A stretch of 64,000 nt of DNA, from positions 558,001-622,000 of the forward strand of contig NZ_CP049263.1 of the NCBI RefSeq assembly GCF_003048615.2. Reading direction: 5' to 3'. Shown in pieces: positions 35,472 through 44,833 of this stretch (positions within the stretch are counted from its first letter, which is position 1; each line of letters begins with the position of its first letter). Under the pieces are notes generated by a model. It was not told the DNA's origin. It ran no database searches and saw nothing but the letters and a program-made list of their open reading frames with translations. Source of the DNA: Campylobacter concisus. GTDB taxonomy: Bacteria > Campylobacterota > Campylobacteria > Campylobacterales > Campylobacteraceae. A program made the translations under genes and the position numbers.

Positions 35472-38400
35472 TTAAAGACTGATGCCAGTATCTATTGATC
35501 TGCTTTTTTCTTCTGTTTGTTTGGATAATTTATATTGTGGTTGCGTAAATGCTGGTCGTTCTACTTGATCATTATTGTTTCGCTCTTTTAGCTTTTCAAG
35601 CAACTTCTCTTTTTGAATTTTGTCCCAATTTTTATATTCCTCTAGTGCTGAACTTTTAAACTCACTTTTATACTGCCTGTCTACAATCATCTTCTCATTT
35701 TCGGAATTACAAATTTCAAGGTCTTTTTGAAGTTTGTTTAAAAGTTCTTGCTTTGGATAAACTTGGTTGCTTGCTAACCATTCTTTTAAAGTAATATTTG
35801 ATTCTTTTAATTTTTCTAGATCATTTTTATTTTTCTCTAGCCTCTTTTGTAGGGCTTCATCACTTAGGACATTGTTTATTCTTGTAAAAAAGCCTCTAAG
35901 GCTAATTTGTTCTCTTGCGCTAATACCTTTTGATATATCGTCATTATATTCAAGAGATCTTGGTTCTAACTCTATATCGTATTCTTTGTTTACGAGCTTA
36001 AAAAATATAATATTTCCATTAAATGCTGTATTTGTAACTTCTCCAATAACTTTAAAGCCCTTATATTCTGCAACCTCTCTTGGCGTCTCTTTTTCTGCAA
36101 ATAGTAAATTTATATTATCTTGCAAGATGTCTGCCATTTGATTTTGCTTTATTTCTATTTCGTTAGTATCTGTGCCATTTTTATCTTTTGGTATATTAAA
36201 GTCATGCACTATTGGCTCAAAACCACCAGTTGCAATAGAGGCTTTATATTTGTTCATTTTACAAGTAAAGTTTTCGCTTGTATTTTGTTTTACTATATCT
36301 TTAATGATATCTATTTTAGATATTTGTATCTCTATGTTAGCCATTCTAATGTTGTTTTTCTCTTGCTCCTCACCATTAGAAAAAACTTGTTCTTTATATC
36401 GTTTGAGCTCATTTCTCTCTTTTTTTATAGCTTCATTTAATTCAAACTCTGTAAAGATGAGAGGATTTTCGCTGGCGACCGCACGTGCCTCATTTGAATT
36501 TAATAAATCCTCCTCAAAGCCATTTAAACTACGTTCTCCGACGACACCTCTTCTGAAATTTAATATAGCCTCGTTCTTTTTGCTCTGCAACTCCCAGTTC
36601 CTTTCATCAAACGTTCCAGGAGTAATATGTCTAAATTCTTTGATTATAAAGTTTTCTGGGTCGTTCTCATAAAAGAGATTACCTTGTCTAATCGCCCTTC
36701 CATTGCTTTGTGTTATATCACTTGGTCTCCATGGACAATCTATGTGGTGAAGTGCTGTGATGCGTCTTTGGACATTTACTCCTGTTCCCATTTTTGCACG
36801 GCTGCCCAAAAGAACTCTAACTTCACCATCATTAACTTTTTTAAAAAGATCCGCTTTTTCTTCGTTGCTAACTGCATCATGTATAAATGCTATTTGTTCT
36901 CTTGGTATTCCTTTATCAACTAGCTTTTTATAAATATCTCCATAAAGAAAAAATCTACTATCATCAAATTCATCCTTTTTTAGAACCTCTCCATTTTCAT
37001 CAAGATCATCTACTGATACCTCGCTGTTTTCTAAAGTATCATTTATATTCTCGAATTCATCAACATATTCTGTTTTTTGCTCTTCTCTAGCTAATATCTC
37101 GTCTAGTTTTAAGTTAAATGATTTATCACTAGTGCTTTTTGGTGTTCCAACATCTAAGAATACAAGCTGAGTCCCCTTTTTATCACCCCAAGTTTGCCAT
37201 TCTTTAAATATCTCATCAACCGCGATATTTATTTTAGAATTTGGGTAATCAGGGGCTGTTGGATCTATTAGTCTAAAATCAATACTTGCTTTTTTTGCGT
37301 CGTTTGTTACTTTTAGTGGGTTATCGATGCTTGGATCATATCCTCCACCTTCCATACTAATAAGTCGCCCAGTAATTGAGTATCTAGGGTAAATTCCATT
37401 TTCATCAGCTTCCCCTATATAATCTGATATACGTTTAGATTTTTCACTTTTTACGTAAATCACTTCTTTATTTGGAACAAATGTCTTTGAAAAGGCTTTA
37501 ATATCATCATTTGTGATAGTGTCTGTTGTTTGGCTTAGTATATTTGATAGCTCAGGTAAGTTTGTAAGTGATGAAAACCTTGCTTCCATTTTTATGCGAC
37601 CGCTAGCATCTCTTACAGGGGCAATATCTATACCAGCAAAATTACTAGCCCAATTTGAAAAGCTATCTATGCCTAAATTTTCAAGCTCTTTTGGCTGCAA
37701 ATATCTCTGCATATTATAAATTTCGCTAAGTGAGTTTGATACTGGAGTTCCAGTTAAAAACATTACTTTACCATCTTTTTTGTCGTTAATATAGGTAGTA
37801 AGTGCAAGCATATTTAATGCTCTCTTGCTTGAAGTATTAGCTCCTTTGCCTTTTGCATTCATCGGAGAGATTACGCCTAAATTTTTAAAGTTATGTGCCT
37901 CATCAACCACTATACTATCAACACCAAGCATTGAAAAATCCATTGTCTTGGATTTTGCTTTATCGTCAAATAGTTTTTCCACTTTTTTTTCAACTCTAGC
38001 TATCATTTTTTCAACTTGACGTGCAGAACGTCTGTTTGTTGATTCATCACGTTCCTCGTAATATCTAAGAGCTTCTTTTAGCTCATAAATTTCTTTGTCA
38101 AGTATCTTTTTTTGTGTTTCAAAAGGAACTGGTAGTTTTTCTACTTGTGTATATTTTATAACAACGGCATCCCAGTCATTATTTGCTACTTTAGCCAAAA
38201 ACTCATCTCTTTCTTTTGGGCTTAAAGAGTTTTCGTCTGCCACTAGCACATTAGCATTAGGAAATGCATCAAAAATACTTTGATCCCATTGGGTTACAAG
38301 ATTGTTTGGAACGATGATTAGAGGTTTTTTTACAAGCCCAAGCTCTTTTTGCTTCATAACAGCAGCTATTGCTGCATATGTTTTGCCAGCCCCAACTTCG

Positions 38401-41240
38401 TGATCAAGTAAAATATTTTTTTGAACCATGCTTCTAAAAATAGCATCTTTTTGGTGCTTTCTAAGTTTTATATTGCCATCAAGCCCTAAAATTTCTAAAC
38501 CATCTCCATTAAATTTGGCTTTAACGTAGCAGTTAAATTTGTCGTTGTAAATACGTTCTAGTTCTTTTGCTCTAGCTCGGTCGCTATATATCCATTCATT
38601 AAATTTGCTTTTTAGCATTTCAACTTTCGCATTTGCTTCAGCTGTTTTTTCTGGATTTATTACTTGTTTAAAGACTATGTTACCTTCTTTATCTCTCTTA
38701 ATATTACCTTCTTTATCTAGCAAAGGCTCATTTGTTTTTTCCATAATCTTTATAGGTGTATTATTTAGAGCACTTTCTATAATGTCATATACGCTTTTAT
38801 TGTTACCTACATTTTGGTGTATTTCATAATTTCCATTAATTAGTCTTTGTGTGGTAAGTCCTTTGACTTCAACGGAATAGTTATAAGTTGCATATTGTGA
38901 AAGATGATATTTATCTCCGTCTATTTGCCAACCCATGGAACCTAAATTTTGAAGTTTCCATGCATCATTATTATAGTTTGATGTCTTTAGCTCGTTCTTT
39001 AAAAAATCATCATAGTATTTTATTGGTATCCAAGAACTGCCAAACCTCGTGTCTATATCAACAAAGCTAATATCTTGTGGTATGACCTTGCTAAGTTCTT
39101 CTATATTGTTTTGCATTAAGTCCGCATAAATGTCTTGTAGATTTTTTGCTGATTTTAATTTTTCCTTGACATTTCCACTAAGATAAATTGGAGTAAAAAT
39201 TAGCTCTCTTTCGCCTTTTGATAATTTTTCTGGATCGTAAAAAGCCAGTTTTTCTGCAATAATTTGATCTTCGACTTCGATATTTGATTTTCCTAGTTTT
39301 TTTGAAATATAGTTTATATCGATCTTTCCAAACTGATACATGCTTACTAATGCACCATCCTTTTCATTGTCAAACAAAATTTCAGGAGTAAAGCCTATTG
39401 TTCGGCGAAGTAAAATATTAGCCTTTTCGCAGCTTTCCTTTATGGCTTCTTTGCCATCTCTTGCACGTTCAGGTTTTTTATAGTTTTTTTCTAGAGCTTT
39501 GACTTTGCTAAACTCTACATCTAGATTTTTAAATGATGCTGCCTTATTCCCAGATAAAAATCCTTCGCTAATATGATAGTTGTCTAGTAACAAATTAAGC
39601 TGTTCTCTTGTTTGCTTTAGTTTTATATCATCGTCTTTGATATCTGTCTGCTCTAGTGCAATGAGCTCTTTGAGTTTGTCTCTTAAAGGTATATACTTTT
39701 TAATTCTATTTTGGATGGTGGGGCTTAAATCTTCAATTTTTGATGCTCTTATTTCTCCGTTTATCGACGAGGTTATTTTGCAAATTTGATCATTATAGAT
39801 TAAAAGGCTATTTTCTTTTAAATCCTTAACATAGTCATAGGCATCGTCGTAACTTTCTATTGCAAAGTCGATAATAGATGCCGGCTCTCTCCACTTATAT
39901 ACGTTAGCAGGAAGTTGATTTTCTATAAAATTTTCTATTGCTGTATCAAGACTAAAATTTATATCGTCTTTTGGATCATAAAAAATTGCTTTTCCAAATT
40001 GCCCATTTCTCAAGACAGGCTTAGCAAGTATGTTTTGGGGATTTTCAATAAAATAATGGTTTATGCTTTGATTTAATTCTGTGCCATCTTGTGCTACTTG
40101 AGTTGATTTAATATTGGATATTTCTTTGTTATACTCAGGATGCTTGCCTTTTTGTAGAAAAATGATATCTGTTTCAGCCTCTGTGTGCTTAAAAACATTG
40201 TTTGGCAAACGCACTGCACCTAAGAAAGTATGATTTTGCGCTATCTCATCTCTTGCTGAATTGTATTTAGCATCCATAAAGTGACGACTTACTACAAAAG
40301 CACTTATTCCATCTTCTTTTAAACTGTATTGTGTGGCTTTTTGTATAAAGAAATTATGGGCTGAACCATATAAATCTTGATGCTTATTATCAAAAAGTGG
40401 GACATCTAAAAATGGAGGATTGCCAACAACTGCGTCAAACTGCTCATCATAAGTAAATTTTTCGTAGCCAATGTTATTATTTTTTTGATTCGGATATAAA
40501 ATTTTGTTCATTTTAATTGTAAGAGGTTCAATATCAAGACCAGTAAAATGAAAATTATCGTTTTTGTTAAACGTAATAAACGAACCATTTCCTACACTAG
40601 GCTCTAGAATTTCTTTGTTCAAATCTGCTCTATCGGCATTAATACCAAGTCTTTCGAGACCTTTATACATTGCCGAAACGATATTTTTAGGCGTATAATA
40701 TGCAGTTAAATTTGAGCGTTTAGCAGCATCATATTCACTTTCGCTAAGTAGCTTCTTGAGCTCTTCTCTTTCATCTTTCCATTTTTCATTGCGTTCATCA
40801 AATAGTCCATTTATTCCTCCCCAGCCTGAAAAGTTAGCTATTGTTAGCTGTTGCTCTCTTGTAATATTTAGTTCTATTTCGCCTTTCTTAGCAAGATCTA
40901 ATTTTGGGTAAATTTCGTTAGTAGTTTTAATTGCTGCAATATTTTTTCTAAATCTATCCTTTTCCCCACCTAGTTCTAGGGCATCGCTTAGTTTTAGGTC
41001 CTCAAAGGTATTATTGAATTTTTTTATAGGATTAATTATGGTTTCTTCATTTGGTGTAACATCTGTTGTGTTTATAGTTTCAAATAAGCTATTTTCTATC
41101 TCATTTATCTGTGTATCTATATCAATCGTTTTTTCTATAATTGAATTGAGATTACCTCCAAAGTATTCTGGATGAGCATCTGCCATACTAAATAGATCAA
41201 GACTATCATATAGATTATTATCATTTTTCTGTTTTGCCAT
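35472..41240 (-). CDS. DarB-like N6-adenine methylase/SNF2-type helicase
   Basis: A 1922-residue protein. A methylase domain (about 170-370) shows EPSVGNGSF (213-221) and the N6-adenine catalytic NPPF (274-277). The SF2 helicase half has Walker A HEVGAGKTYAA (about 950), the DEAH box VVDEAHNFKN (about 1113), FLTGTPVSNS and motif VI NGRAIRQGN (about 1517). The C-terminus is coiled coil. The same fusion occurs in phage P1 DarB, which protects incoming DNA from type I restriction, and in many conjugative elements. An antirestriction role in the recipient is therefore likely. No specificity subunit or nuclease gene is nearby. ParA and EexN lie downstream. Confidence 0.88.
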   Translation of the reverse strand: MAKQKNDNNLYDSLDLFSMADAHPEYFGGNLNSIIEKTIDIDTQINEIENSLFETINTTDVTPNEETIINPIKKFNNTFEDLKLSDALELGGEKDRFRKNIAAIKTTNEIYPKLDLAKKGEIELNITREQQLTIANFSGWGGINGLFDERNEKWKDEREELKKLLSESEYDAAKRSNLTAYYTPKNIVSAMYKGLERLGINADRADLNKEILEPSVGNGSFITFNKNDNFHFTGLDIEPLTIKMNKILYPNQKNNNIGYEKFTYDEQFDAVVGNPPFLDVPLFDNKHQDLYGSAHNFFIQKATQYSLKEDGISAFVVSRHFMDAKYNSARDEIAQNHTFLGAVRLPNNVFKHTEAETDIIFLQKGKHPEYNKEISNIKSTQVAQDGTELNQSINHYFIENPQNILAKPVLRNGQFGKAIFYDPKDDINFSLDTAIENFIENQLPANVYKWREPASIIDFAIESYDDAYDYVKDLKENSLLIYNDQICKITSSINGEIRASKIEDLSPTIQNRIKKYIPLRDKLKELIALEQTDIKDDDIKLKQTREQLNLLLDNYHISEGFLSGNKAASFKNLDVEFSKVKALEKNYKKPERARDGKEAIKESCEKANILLRRTIGFTPEILFDNEKDGALVSMYQFGKIDINYISKKLGKSNIEVEDQIIAEKLAFYDPEKLSKGERELIFTPIYLSGNVKEKLKSAKNLQDIYADLMQNNIEELSKVIPQDISFVDIDTRFGSSWIPIKYYDDFLKNELKTSNYNNDAWKLQNLGSMGWQIDGDKYHLSQYATYNYSVEVKGLTTQRLINGNYEIHQNVGNNKSVYDIIESALNNTPIKIMEKTNEPLLDKEGNIKRDKEGNIVFKQVINPEKTAEANAKVEMLKSKFNEWIYSDRARAKELERIYNDKFNCYVKAKFNGDGLEILGLDGNIKLRKHQKDAIFRSMVQKNILLDHEVGAGKTYAAIAAVMKQKELGLVKKPLIIVPNNLVTQWDQSIFDAFPNANVLVADENSLSPKERDEFLAKVANNDWDAVVIKYTQVEKLPVPFETQKKILDKEIYELKEALRYYEERDESTNRRSARQVEKMIARVEKKVEKLFDDKAKSKTMDFSMLGVDSIVVDEAHNFKNLGVISPMNAKGKGANTSSKRALNMLALTTYINDKKDGKVMFLTGTPVSNSLSEIYNMQRYLQPKELENLGIDSFSNWASNFAGIDIAPVRDASGRIKMEARFSSLTNLPELSNILSQTTDTITNDDIKAFSKTFVPNKEVIYVKSEKSKRISDYIGEADENGIYPRYSITGRLISMEGGGYDPSIDNPLKVTNDAKKASIDFRLIDPTAPDYPNSKINIAVDEIFKEWQTWGDKKGTQLVFLDVGTPKSTSDKSFNLKLDEILAREEQKTEYVDEFENINDTLENSEVSVDDLDENGEVLKKDEFDDSRFFLYGDIYKKLVDKGIPREQIAFIHDAVSNEEKADLFKKVNDGEVRVLLGSRAKMGTGVNVQRRITALHHIDCPWRPSDITQSNGRAIRQGNLFYENDPENFIIKEFRHITPGTFDERNWELQSKKNEAILNFRRGVVGERSLNGFEEDLLNSNEARAVASENPLIFTEFELNEAIKKERNELKRYKEQVFSNGEEQEKNNIRMANIEIQISKIDIIKDIVKQNTSENFTCKMNKYKASIATGGFEPIVHDFNIPKDKNGTDTNEIEIKQNQMADILQDNINLLFAEKETPREVAEYKGFKVIGEVTNTAFNGNIIFFKLVNKEYDIELEPRSLEYNDDISKGISAREQISLRGFFTRINNVLSDEALQKRLEKNKNDLEKLKESNITLKEWLASNQVYPKQELLNKLQKDLEICNSENEKMIVDRQYKSEFKSSALEEYKNWDKIQKEKLLEKLKERNNNDQVERPAFTQPQYKLSKQTEEKSRSIDTGISL

Positions 41241-41363
41241 TTAAAATCCTTACAAAAAAATAAAATTTTAAAATAAAATTTTATCTAAATTTATGGCAAA
41301 TGCCGATTTTTACATACTTTTATAACAATATATTATTATGTGAAATATTAAATATTTTTATAC

Positions 41364-41384
41364 AATATTAAAATATTTAATATT
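41364..41384. repeat. AT palindrome upstream of the methylase-helicase gene
   Basis: AATATTAAA (41364-41372) and TTTAATATT (41376-41384) pair across three bases, between the RHH gene stop and the start of the large gene. It shares its half-site with 35324-35354 and 57294-57317. Confidence 0.5.
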
Positions 41385-41385
41385 T

Positions 41386-41568
41386 TTAATAGCCATTCAT
41401 TTCTTTGTCTTCATTAATAAGCATTCTAATATATGCGGCACGAGTTGGAAAGAATTTTTTATTATAGATATAGTCTAAATATTTTAATTCATCTTCTTCT
41501 AAATAAATTACAACCTGTCTTTTCTTTGGTTTATATTGGCTATTATCTTTTTCTTTGTTGTCTGTCAT
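41386..41568 (-). CDS. Small RHH (CopG/MetJ-like) regulator
   Basis: 60 residues. The N-terminal tail is basic, followed by an RHH fold (QVVIYLEEDELKYLDYIYNK then FPTRAAYIRMLIN). It overlaps the end of the primase gene by 26 bases. It is immediately followed by an AT palindrome and then the large methylase-helicase gene, so it may be an autoregulator of this region. Confidence 0.75.
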   Translation of the reverse strand: MTDNKEKDNSQYKPKKRQVVIYLEEDELKYLDYIYNKKFFPTRAAYIRMLINEDKEMNGY

Positions 41569-42568
41569 CTATTAATTCCTTGTTTTTTTCCCTCTCCTTG
41601 GCACTAAGTTTTAGAAAATCAGTGAAATCAAATCCTTTCTTTAGCTCTTTTTCTAATCCGTTTTGTTTGAGTATCTTTTCCCATTCTATTATTTCTACAA
41701 CTTTACAAGAGTTATTTAACTGCTCTTTTAAAGCCTTTGCACCATTTTTCCCTGCCTCGTCATAATCATATGCTACAACAATGTAACTATCTTTTAACAT
41801 ATCAATTTGAATTTGTTTTAAATGAGTGGCAGCACTCCCAAAGCTTATAGCCTTATATCCACGTGACAACATATTTAAGCAGTCTTTTTCACCTTCAGCT
41901 ATGAATATAGGACTATCATCTCTTGTATATTCTTTTAATGCTTGGATATTAAAGGCGCAGCGTGGTCTATTTTTGCTAAAAGTGTATTTGATATTTAAAT
42001 TTGGATTATATTTCCAAAGCGTTACGATCTTGCCAGTCTCATTTCTTAATGGCATTACCAACCTATCTTCTTCTTTGGAGTAACCTATTTGAAATTTTTG
42101 AGCTATTTCTTTACGTTGATTATTGTCGCAAACTGGAAGCAGTTTATGTAAAAGTTCTTGATAGCGTGTAAAATTCTCACGCCTTTCATTTTCGTATTTT
42201 TTTACTATGTCGTCATCAAGATAATCTATTGTGGGTTCTTCTTTAATTGGTCTAGCATTTATAGCTTTTTTATGAATAGCAATATTTGTCTTTTGCCCAT
42301 GATTTAGATCATGATCTATTTTTAAGTTGTCTAGAATGCCTGCTACTTCTAAAAATGCACTTCTTTCGTCGCAATTCTTTATTTCCTTATAAAATGCTAT
42401 TATATCACCCCTAAAACCACTGCCAAAGTCTTTAATATAGCCATTCTTTGGATCAATAGAAGCAGAAGCGGTATGCTCATCTTCTCGCATCCTGAATTTA
42501 TAGTGGCTATCCACGTCAAAACCAAGATATTCTAAAAAAGCCCTTGTATCATCTTTGTGTAAGTTCAT
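41543..42568 (-). CDS. Toprim primase-like protein
   Basis: 341 residues. The N-terminal part (FLEYLGFDVDSHYKFRMRED, then KNGYIKDFGSGFRGDIIAFY) corresponds to the DnaG CHC2 region but lacks the zinc-ligand cysteines. The Toprim domain shows IFIAEGEKDCLNMLSRG (catalytic Glu) and VVAYDYDEAGKNGA (DxD). It probably primes the transferred strand or ICE replication. The start overlaps the transglycosylase stop by ATGA. Confidence 0.85.
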   Translation of the reverse strand: MNLHKDDTRAFLEYLGFDVDSHYKFRMREDEHTASASIDPKNGYIKDFGSGFRGDIIAFYKEIKNCDERSAFLEVAGILDNLKIDHDLNHGQKTNIAIHKKAINARPIKEEPTIDYLDDDIVKKYENERRENFTRYQELLHKLLPVCDNNQRKEIAQKFQIGYSKEEDRLVMPLRNETGKIVTLWKYNPNLNIKYTFSKNRPRCAFNIQALKEYTRDDSPIFIAEGEKDCLNMLSRGYKAISFGSAATHLKQIQIDMLKDSYIVVAYDYDEAGKNGAKALKEQLNNSCKVVEIIEWEKILKQNGLEKELKKGFDFTDFLKLSAKEREKNKELIDDRQQRKR

Positions 42569-43065
42569 TTAATTACTCTTCTTGCTTGTTTTAAAGTTCT
42601 TAAATTTGCAAAAACTTTACGAGAATATGGATTATTTTCAACTTTTCCGTTATAGCAGTTTAGTGCTTTATAATCCCAACCATGTTTATTAATGCAATTT
42701 CTTAGTATCATTGCTCCCATTTGAATGTTTGTTTCTGGCTTATATAGGTCATCAATGCTTAAATTTTTAGCTTTTAACGTTGTTTCATGAATTGAATTAA
42801 TCTGCATCAACCCATAATCTATTGAGCCATTGTTGTTAATATTCTTTGCATTATTGGTAAAGTTACTCTCTGTTTTTGCTATAGCCCAAAGAAGTATCGG
42901 AGGGATATTAAACTCTTTGCCAAATTTATAAAAGAGCTTATTGTATCTACTTTCATTAGCATTGGGTATAGCTGAAACATTTGTCGCTATTATAGATAAT
43001 GATAATATAATAATAAATAGTTTTTTATAGTATTTTATTATTTTAAATTGTTTTAAAAATTTCAT
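42565..43065 (-). CDS. virB1: VirB1-like lytic transglycosylase
   Basis: 166 residues with a basic N-terminus and hydrophobic signal (LFIIILSLSIIATNVSA). The SLT fold contains ILLWAIAKTESNFTNNA with the catalytic Glu in KTES, YGLMQINSIH, and AMILRNC...YNG. It opens peptidoglycan for T4SS assembly. It is encoded apart from virB2-B11, between a hypothetical protein and the primase, with 4-base overlaps on both sides. Confidence 0.9.
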   Translation of the reverse strand: MKFLKQFKIIKYYKKLFIIILSLSIIATNVSAIPNANESRYNKLFYKFGKEFNIPPILLWAIAKTESNFTNNAKNINNNGSIDYGLMQINSIHETTLKAKNLSIDDLYKPETNIQMGAMILRNCINKHGWDYKALNCYNGKVENNPYSRKVFANLRTLKQARRVIK

Positions 43066-44309
43066 CTATTAGCGCCTAAACTCTTTTGATTTGAGTGTTC
43101 CATAACTTTTTCTTTTGGAAGTTTTATTGCACCACTTTTGACCTTTTCTGTGTATGCCTTGCCTAATCTATTTATTACCTCTTTGTTATTTTGTGCTGAT
43201 ACAATATTATTTATATGTTTACCTATACCAGATATGCCAGCAACACGATTTAAATTTTGAGTAAAAGCTGTAATACTTTCATCTCCTATGCTTTCAGCCA
43301 ATGCTGCAGTTGCTTCTATGCCACCTTTTAAACATTTTTCAAAATTATCAATTGTTGCAGGATTTTTAAAATTTAATCCTTTGCCCCTCTCTTTGCTTTG
43401 TTCTTCATTTTGATCTAAAATTAGATCGTTTGTTTCAGTGGATTTTATAAAAATTTTATTAGCTATTTTGCTGACACTACCTATACCACAATCATTGCAA
43501 CCTATCTTTACCAAATGATCTAAGTCTTTTTGAAAGTGTCCTTCGCCAAGTCTTGCATTGATATGAATAGTTTTTCCATTAATATCAGTAAAGTTAAAGC
43601 CTATTTTTTCATGTATAGCTTTAAAATCCTTATTGTTTTCATCCATTAATGCTTTATCCATCATTTTTAGAGTTTGGAATAGGGCGATATTTTCATCTCC
43701 TCTAAACTCTTTGTTGGCAGCTAGCAACTTACTAAATTTATCTATTTGATAATTTCCATCTTTGTTTGTATCAATATCAATGCGTGAAGTTATATTTTTA
43801 GATAATGTTTTACTAAGAGCTAGTTCGGCTTCGTTGTATACTGATTCATGCTCTATTTTGTTGTAAAGTTCTCCATTGAGTTCTAGAAATTTACTAGCAA
43901 CATTATCTATTATCTTATCATGAGGTGTATTCTTGTCAAAAATTTGATCATACTTTTCGAAAAAGCTCTCAAGTTGGTAGTTGCTTTGTGCTTTATTGTT
44001 CCTATCAATAATACTTGCGATTATGCCACCTTTTATATCCTTAAATTTTTCTTTATTTTCTTTTAAGTATTTTGGATCGAATTCATCCATGTTGTAATCA
44101 ACATTTGAATACATTTCATTTAAAAATTCTGAAATTTGTTGGTTTTTATCCCCCATTTTTTCAATCTTCGACCTAACCTCATTATTGTAGAGTTCGTTTA
44201 GATTTTGATCTAGGTCACTGGCATATTGTTCTTGTAAATTGTTATCTAAATTACTTAATATTGAATTTTTGCTTTCATTGATATATTTTAAATTTTTGTA
44301 AGTTGGCAT
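43062..44309 (-). CDS. Orphan transfer-region protein with AbiEii-like C-terminal module
   Basis: 415 residues, soluble, mostly helical and acidic, with no signal peptide. No known domain is recognised. A CNDCG pair lies at about 270 and a Gly/Ala-rich helix pair at about 330-375. The last about 39 residues contain NRLGKAYTEKVKSGAIK, which matches SRLGIAYVKKVESGVIK at the end of the AbiEii-type protein. AAAGGAATAACATG sets the start. It lies in the run topB-x-this-virB1-primase. A T4SS-delivered protein is possible, which is inference. Confidence 0.7.
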   Translation of the reverse strand: MPTYKNLKYINESKNSILSNLDNNLQEQYASDLDQNLNELYNNEVRSKIEKMGDKNQQISEFLNEMYSNVDYNMDEFDPKYLKENKEKFKDIKGGIIASIIDRNNKAQSNYQLESFFEKYDQIFDKNTPHDKIIDNVASKFLELNGELYNKIEHESVYNEAELALSKTLSKNITSRIDIDTNKDGNYQIDKFSKLLAANKEFRGDENIALFQTLKMMDKALMDENNKDFKAIHEKIGFNFTDINGKTIHINARLGEGHFQKDLDHLVKIGCNDCGIGSVSKIANKIFIKSTETNDLILDQNEEQSKERGKGLNFKNPATIDNFEKCLKGGIEATAALAESIGDESITAFTQNLNRVAGISGIGKHINNIVSAQNNKEVINRLGKAYTEKVKSGAIKLPKEKVMEHSNQKSLGANR

Positions 44310-44310
44310 G

Positions 44311-44823
44311 TTATTCCTTTATTAAGACTCTATGGATGCTGACCTTTGGTGAGTGATACTCTTCTTCGTGATCATTCCAGTGTATACAAGCAAATTTTGT
44401 TTTATAGTTCGAGATGTGGTATTTTTTGTCGATAATATTTACAAGCTCTTCTAGTTTTTCGTATTCATCAGCATAGATGTATTGTGAATTTTTATCAAAT
44501 GCATCAAAATAAATAACATTAGCTTTTATGTTTTCGCAGCCGCATTCATTTATTAATCGTTCTAAAGACAAACTAGCTTCTTCTCTAGTTTGTTCGTTCC
44601 TGCAAAGATCATATTTGGAATTTTTTTCTTCAATATTTTTTAGAATATTATTTTGTAATTTATAATAACTATTCCAAAAGCTGTGGCTGTTATCATGAAT
44701 GCTATTTGGCTTATTGATTAAGAAATCACAATAACATTTGAAATCCTCTGGATCTTTAAAAGTTAATAAAATATCATTAAACCTTACCGTATTGATAATC
44801 TTTTTTAGGTCTTTTGCTTGCAC
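44311..44823 (-). CDS. Hypothetical protein downstream of topB
   Basis: 170 residues when started at GTG 44823, preceded at six bases by AAGGAT, which overlaps the topB stop. Longer in-frame starts (44871 or 44910) would lie inside topB and lack a good site. The protein has LTFKDPEDFKCYCDFL, ERLINECGCENIKANVIYFD and KFACIHWNDHEEEYHSPKVS. No family is recognised. It ends one base before the next start region. Confidence 0.6.
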   Translation of the reverse strand: MQAKDLKKIINTVRFNDILLTFKDPEDFKCYCDFLINKPNSIHDNSHSFWNSYYKLQNNILKNIEEKNSKYDLCRNEQTREEASLSLERLINECGCENIKANVIYFDAFDKNSQYIYADEYEKLEELVNIIDKKYHISNYKTKFACIHWNDHEEEYHSPKVSIHRVLIKE

Positions 44824-44833
44824 TCTACTATCC

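Noticed and set aside
35472-41240. Complete restriction-modification or DISARM-type defence system
   Set aside because: No nuclease, specificity or PLD gene accompanies the methylase-helicase. A DarB-like antirestriction protein fits better.
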